Positions 60,592 to 64,000 of a DNA stretch of 64,000 bases are shown in pieces. The DNA is from Bacteroidota bacterium (GTDB lineage Bacteria; Bacteroidota; Bacteroidia; Chitinophagales; Chitinophagaceae), in assembly GCA_023424015.1 (NCBI GenBank), contig JAFAEM010000027.1, positions 1 to 64,000 on the forward strand, in the 5' to 3' direction. The notes below the pieces were generated by a model. The model was not told the origin of the DNA, searched no databases, and worked only from the letters and a program-made list of their open reading frames with translations. The stretch's first letter is position 1; each line of letters opens with the position of its first letter. A program made the position numbers and the translations under genes.

Positions 60592-60729
60592 ATCAGCATC
60601 CCCATTCAAAAAATAATAAGGCCCAATATTTACAACCTGCCAGATGACCTTCCGCAACTTATAACCATCTAAATAAGCTGGCTATTCAAAAAAACAATCA
60701 AATTTTATTGTTTTTCAATAAATATTTAT

Positions 60730-60737
60730 TATTTTTG
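60730..60737 (+). promoter_or_regulatory. -7 element of the DUF2975 operon
   Basis: TATTTTTG, a perfect TAnnTTTG match, 21 bp before the ATG at 60759. Confidence 0.5.
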
Positions 60738-60758
60738 TCCCGAAATCAAACTGATTAT

Positions 60759-61313
60759 ATGGAAATTAAAATTACCAGCACCCAAATCCTGCGGGTACTG
60801 TATATCCTATCATGGATCCTGTTTATTGGGCTATGTATAGAAGCCGGGGCTTTTATATTCAACACTTTTTACGCGCTCGTGATCAATCCTGCCGCAGCAA
60901 ATAATACAGTGCAGGGCGTTGACCTTACAGCGCTTTACAATCACGACCAGGGATATTTCATAACACAGACCCTTCTTATGATCATCGCGGCGGTTTTAAA
61001 GGCCTGTTTATTTTATCTTATCATCAAACTACTACACGACAAGAAACTCAATATGTCGAAACCTTTTAACACGGATATGAATCGATTTATTTTCAATGCC
61101 TCCTATCTTGCTCTTGGCATCGGTTTATTTTCCTGGTGGGGTACAAAATATGCCGAGTGGCTGATGAAGAAGGGTGTTGCTATGCCTGGCATTCAATACT
61201 TACGTGTAGGCGGTGCCGATGTATGGCTGTTTATGGGCGTAATTTTATTAGTCATCGCATACATATTCAGAAAGGGGACCGAAATTCAAACAGAAAACGA
61301 ATTAACTGTATAA
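60759..61313 (+). CDS. DUF2975 membrane protein
   Basis: 184 residues from ATG 60759 (MEIKITSTQILRVLYI); an upstream TTG extension lies across the promoter. Four membrane helices (~10-35, 70-90, 115-135, 155-172). The pairing with a Cro-type regulator gene 3 bp downstream is characteristic of DUF2975 genes in Firmicutes and Bacteroidota. Function unknown; sensing of membrane state and control by the partner is a suggestion from context. Confidence 0.85.
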   Translation: MEIKITSTQILRVLYILSWILFIGLCIEAGAFIFNTFYALVINPAAANNTVQGVDLTALYNHDQGYFITQTLLMIIAAVLKACLFYLIIKLLHDKKLNMSKPFNTDMNRFIFNASYLALGIGLFSWWGTKYAEWLMKKGVAMPGIQYLRVGGADVWLFMGVILLVIAYIFRKGTEIQTENELTV

Positions 61314-61316
61314 GTC

Positions 61317-61523
61317 ATGCCAATCATTGTAAACCTTGATGTGATGATGGCAAAAAGGAAAATGTCATTGAATGAGCTTTCAGAAAAAGTGGGCCTGACC
61401 TTATCCAATCTTTCCATACTCAAGACCGGTAAAGCAAAAGCGATCCGGTTCAGTACACTTGAAGCTATTTGCCAGGCCCTGGATTGCCAGCCTGCCGATA
61501 TATTGGAATACAAAAAGGAATAA
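61317..61523 (+). CDS. Cro/C1-type HTH regulator, YozG-like
   Basis: 68 residues, almost all one HTH_XRE domain: VNLDVMMAKRKMSLNELSEK then VGLTLSNLSILKTGKAKAIR and LEAICQALDCQPADILEY. It begins 3 bp after the DUF2975 gene, with which it forms a conserved two-gene unit. It probably regulates that unit. Confidence 0.9.
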   Translation: MPIIVNLDVMMAKRKMSLNELSEKVGLTLSNLSILKTGKAKAIRFSTLEAICQALDCQPADILEYKKE

Positions 61524-61629
61524 TGCTGGTAAAGGATCAGATTCTATTTGCCAGGTTGGGAATAACGGCGACGTGCGGAAGTAGTAGCTACGGCCCGAAA
61601 AGCTTGCTAACTTTAAGTAATTATCTTTT

Positions 61630-63003
61630 ATGAAATCCAACACAATTCCCCGCCGCGCGTTTATTCGCAATACTTCAGCTGCCCTGGCACTGGCTGCATT
61701 AAAACCATACGGATCATTGATTCCAATTGACTCCCCACGCCGGGTTGCCCTGATCGGCACCGGTTGGTACGGCAAGAGCGATCTGTTCCGGCTGATGCAG
61801 GTTGCGCCTGTGGATGTCGTCGCGCTGTGTGACGTGGACCAACACTTATTATCAGAGGCAGCCGTTCTGGTAAAAACGCGTTTGAAAAGCAACAAACAAA
61901 TTCAACTCTATACTGATCACCGTAAACTGCTGGCAGACCACAAACCGGAAATTGTACTGATCGGTACACCCGACCACTGGCATGCCCTGCAAACTATCGA
62001 CGCGATCAGGGCCGGGTCTCACGTTTATGTACAAAAGCCGATTAGTGCGGATGTCATGGAAGGTGAGGCGATGCTCGCTGCAGCACGCAAATATAACCGG
62101 GTAGTGCAGGTGGGGATGCAGCGTCGGAGTACACCACATTTGATCGAAGCGAAAAAAAATATCGTTGATACCGGTTTGCTGGGAAAAATATCACACGTGG
62201 AAATGTGCTGTTATTTTCACATGCGTCATAACGGTAACCCGCCAGTTCAAGTAGTGCCAGCGCATTTCGACTATGAAATGTGGACCGGTCCGGCACCGCT
62301 TCGTCCCTTTGATGGAATACCGCATACCCGGTGGTGGCGCAGTTTTATGGAATATGGAAATGGCATTATGGGCGACATGTGTGTGCATATGCTTGATGCG
62401 GTTAGATGGACGCTCGGACTGGGATGGCCAAAACGCATTTACTCCAACGGGGGCATTTTCCAGGATAAAGCCGGTAAAAGTAATATTGCAGATACACAAA
62501 CAGCCGTATTTGAATTTGATGATCTCCATTGTGTATGGCAGCACCGGACCTGGGGCACAGCTGCCGATCCCGAATATCCCTGGTCATACAAACTCTATGG
62601 CGAAAAAGGAACACTTAGCTGCAGCACGATGAAATACGATTTTGTACCCGTTGACCCTGCCGCAAAAAAAATTCATCGCGATGTTGTCTATGAAAAAGAA
62701 AAATACCCGGAGGACCTTAAAGAAAAAGATATCGAACTGCACGCCGCCCCTGCAACCAGGTTACACATGCTCGATTTTCTGGACGCCATCGATAAGAAGA
62801 GCAGACCTGTTGCAGATATTGAAGAAGGCCATATCTCCACCGCCAGTTGCATCCTGGCTAATATTTCCATGCAATTAAATGGCCGGCCCCTGAGTTATGA
62901 TCCGGTAAATAAGATAGTGCGTAGCGACGAAGTAGCGACCGCTCTATTGCAGAGAAAGTATCGCGAACCCTGGATACACCCATTTCTTATATCTGATAAG
63001 TGA
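61630..63003 (+). CDS. Gfo/Idh/MocA-family oxidoreductase, exported
   Basis: 457 residues. N-terminal twin-Arg-like signal, TIPRRAFIRNTSAALALAAL, so probably exported by Tat already folded with its NAD(P) cofactor. The Rossmann domain has VALIGTGWYGKSDLF, VDVVALCDVDQHLL and the YVQKPISADVMEGEAML motif with the catalytic-type Lys. The C-terminal dehydrogenase domain follows, with WWRSFMEYGNGIMGDMCVHMLD. Periplasmic members of this family act on sugars or inositols, sometimes with hydrolytic chemistry. The substrate is unknown and no pathway partner is nearby. Confidence 0.9.
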   Translation: MKSNTIPRRAFIRNTSAALALAALKPYGSLIPIDSPRRVALIGTGWYGKSDLFRLMQVAPVDVVALCDVDQHLLSEAAVLVKTRLKSNKQIQLYTDHRKLLADHKPEIVLIGTPDHWHALQTIDAIRAGSHVYVQKPISADVMEGEAMLAAARKYNRVVQVGMQRRSTPHLIEAKKNIVDTGLLGKISHVEMCCYFHMRHNGNPPVQVVPAHFDYEMWTGPAPLRPFDGIPHTRWWRSFMEYGNGIMGDMCVHMLDAVRWTLGLGWPKRIYSNGGIFQDKAGKSNIADTQTAVFEFDDLHCVWQHRTWGTAADPEYPWSYKLYGEKGTLSCSTMKYDFVPVDPAAKKIHRDVVYEKEKYPEDLKEKDIELHAAPATRLHMLDFLDAIDKKSRPVADIEEGHISTASCILANISMQLNGRPLSYDPVNKIVRSDEVATALLQRKYREPWIHPFLISDK

Positions 63004-63346
63004 TAATGTGCTTTCTAGTTTAATATTGTTGAATGTGGTTGAATGTAGTTTAAGATTGTATTACCATTAAACCATCTTCAACAATTTTCAACAATATTCA
63101 ACAATATTCAACAATATTCAACAAAAACATAACTGATCATAATAATCCGCGTTCCCTATTCGCCGAACCAGGTGAACCTGGAAACACGAACGGCAGAACA
63201 CGGATTTTTATGATGGTCATGATTTATAATGATCAGGGTCTGCTATGTCGGTATCTTAACCGATCATAATGATCATAATGATCCGCGTGCCCGGTTCATC
63301 GACCCTTGAAAATTTGATACACAAGGACTGGACCTCGCCATAATGG
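63004..63346. repeat. Gene-free repeat cluster
   Basis: Three elements: AATATTGTTGAA (63022-63033) inverted against a five-unit 10-bp array TTCAACAATA (63077-63126); CTGATCATAATAATCCGCG (63133-63151) inverted against CACGGATTTTTATGAT...GATCAGGG (about 63199-63237); and a third ATCATAATGATCATAATGATCCGCGTG (about 63262-63288) in the first orientation. No coding frame is convincing. It looks like an assembly of short dispersed repeats between a finished plus gene and the convergent DoxX gene. Confidence 0.7.
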
Positions 63347-63793
63347 TCAGGGCTTTTTGAGGACAGGACTAGTTTTGCCAATATTAAATCTATGACTTAG
63401 AAATAAAGCGATGCAAATTCCCAGCACCAGGAGATGATACTCAAACCCCTCGCCTGCCTGGGCACCAGCCCAGTTCATAAAAAATCCGTACTCCAGATGC
63501 GCGGTCACTATGATTCCCGCAAAAAGAAAAAAGAAGGCGATCGCCCATATTCTTGTTGCAATTCCGAGGATCAAAGAAATAGAACCAAGGAACTCAATCA
63601 CAATCACCAGGAAGGAAACGATCCATGGCAGTTGCATGTCCACGGTCAGGTGCTGCATTTCCTTTGTAAATCCGGGTCCGCCAAACCATCCAAAAACCTT
63701 CTGCGCTCCATGGGGAAACATGACCAACCCGAGGGTCAGCCTCAGGATCAGTCCCGCCCAGTTATTCTCCTTACGAAATAATTGAAGATTCAT
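63347..63793 (-). CDS. DoxX-family membrane protein
   Basis: 148 residues, four membrane helices, with GLVMFPHGAQKVFGWFGGPG, the loop HLTVDMQLPWIVSFLVIVIE and the closing GEGFEYHLLVLGICIALFLS. This is the second DoxX member in the window, closer to the YphA/DoxX type found in redox stress. On the same strand a Crp/Fnr-type gene ends ~70 bp upstream, so the two could be co-transcribed. Confidence 0.88.
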   Translation of the reverse strand: MNLQLFRKENNWAGLILRLTLGLVMFPHGAQKVFGWFGGPGFTKEMQHLTVDMQLPWIVSFLVIVIEFLGSISLILGIATRIWAIAFFFLFAGIIVTAHLEYGFFMNWAGAQAGEGFEYHLLVLGICIALFLSHRFNIGKTSPVLKKP

Positions 63794-63863
63794 TTTGCTG
63801 TTTTTAGATTGACAGCAAAGCTGAAATAAGTATCCCGGGAAAAAATTAAACTAGTTTAATAAA

Positions 63864-64000
63864 TCATCGTCTGCTCAGTTTCCTTCGCAGCATACTTAAA
63901 AACTCAGGTGTGATACCGAGAAAAGAAGCAATATACTTTTGGGGAATGCGCCGGGCGAACCCAGGATAATTCTCTAAAAACAAAAGATAACGCTGTTCCG
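63864..64000 (-). CDS. Crp/Fnr-family regulator, C-terminal end (partial)
   Basis: The last 44 codons of a minus-strand gene that continues past the window. It reads EQRYLLFLENYPGF, RRIPQKYIASFLGI, TPEFLSMLRRKLSRR and stops at TGA 63864-63866. This is the final HTH of the Crp-like subgroup common in Bacteroidota, in which the recognition helix is GITPEFLSMLRRKL. It lacks the Glu-x3-Arg of the two complete Crp-type proteins in the window, so it should read a different site. Confidence 0.8.
   Translation of the reverse strand, partial: EQRYLLFLENYPGFARRIPQKYIASFLGITPEFLSMLRRKLSRR

Noticed and set aside
1..64000. CRISPR arrays, tRNA or rRNA genes, transposase genes
   Set aside because: None was recognised; the tandem repeats seen have 7- to 10-bp units or a 100-bp period without spacers.

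Overview
The window comes from a Bacteroidota genome, most likely a soil or sediment member of the Chitinophagaceae or a close relative. The evidence is a type B T9SS C-terminal domain, many short lipoproteins with a Cys lipobox, a TonB receptor with a carboxypeptidase-like N-terminal domain, YD-peptide Rhs genes, and promoters with the Bacteroidota -7 element TAnnTTTG. No rRNA, tRNA, CRISPR array or intact insertion sequence was seen.

Layout. (1) 1-4440 is an AT-rich polymorphic-toxin island on the minus strand: a 5'-truncated Rhs core gene with a JAB/DUF4329-like tip and a lipoprotein behind it, then an orphan Rhs cassette whose toxin tip is cut off by one in-frame stop, then a probable immunity gene. 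(2) 4922-11610 (plus) holds murF, a Crp/Fnr regulator and a sulfur module (TauE/SafE, metallo-beta-lactamase/rhodanese, two YeeE-type half transporters), then a DUF3365 haem lipoprotein and DUF983. (3) 11742-15186 (minus) is a B-type haem-copper oxidase operon that includes a 40-residue subunit. (4) After a repeat-rich gap come hemN (plus), a CoA-transferase (minus), and a seven-gene minus-strand nitrosative-stress operon running from RIC to an Rrf2 regulator (18781-23549). (5) 24238-29686 holds OsmC, a sialidase-fold lipoprotein, a Cys-rich TonB receptor and a membrane protein with a HAH motif. (6) 29716-36764 (minus) is a clade II nitrous-oxide reductase cluster: cytochrome c, nosZ, fasciclin, a NosL fusion, nosD, nosF, nosY. 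Divergent to it are a second RIC, a flavodoxin, a FixL-like PAS kinase and a response regulator with a Crp-type output domain. (7) 41342-64000 is a mixed region: tesA-ybbAP-like genes, a T9SS surface protein, lipoproteins, a glycosidase, Dps, DoxX proteins, small regulators, a MocA-family oxidoreductase, and the end of another Crp/Fnr regulator.

How it fits together. Regions 2-6 look like one respiration and stress programme for low oxygen, nitrogen oxides and reactive sulfur. N2O reduction is encoded but no nitrite or NO reductase is visible, so within this window the organism looks like an N2O consumer that detoxifies NO. The strongest undescribed signal is regulatory. Five promoters (TauE, MBL-rhodanese, CoA-transferase, cytochrome c-nosZ, RIC) carry a TGA-N6-TCA palindrome exactly 21 bp from a TAnnTTTG-like -7 element. 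Similar palindromes lie at other spacings before the oxidase operon and an XRE gene. Two candidate regulators with matching Crp-type helices are encoded in the same window.
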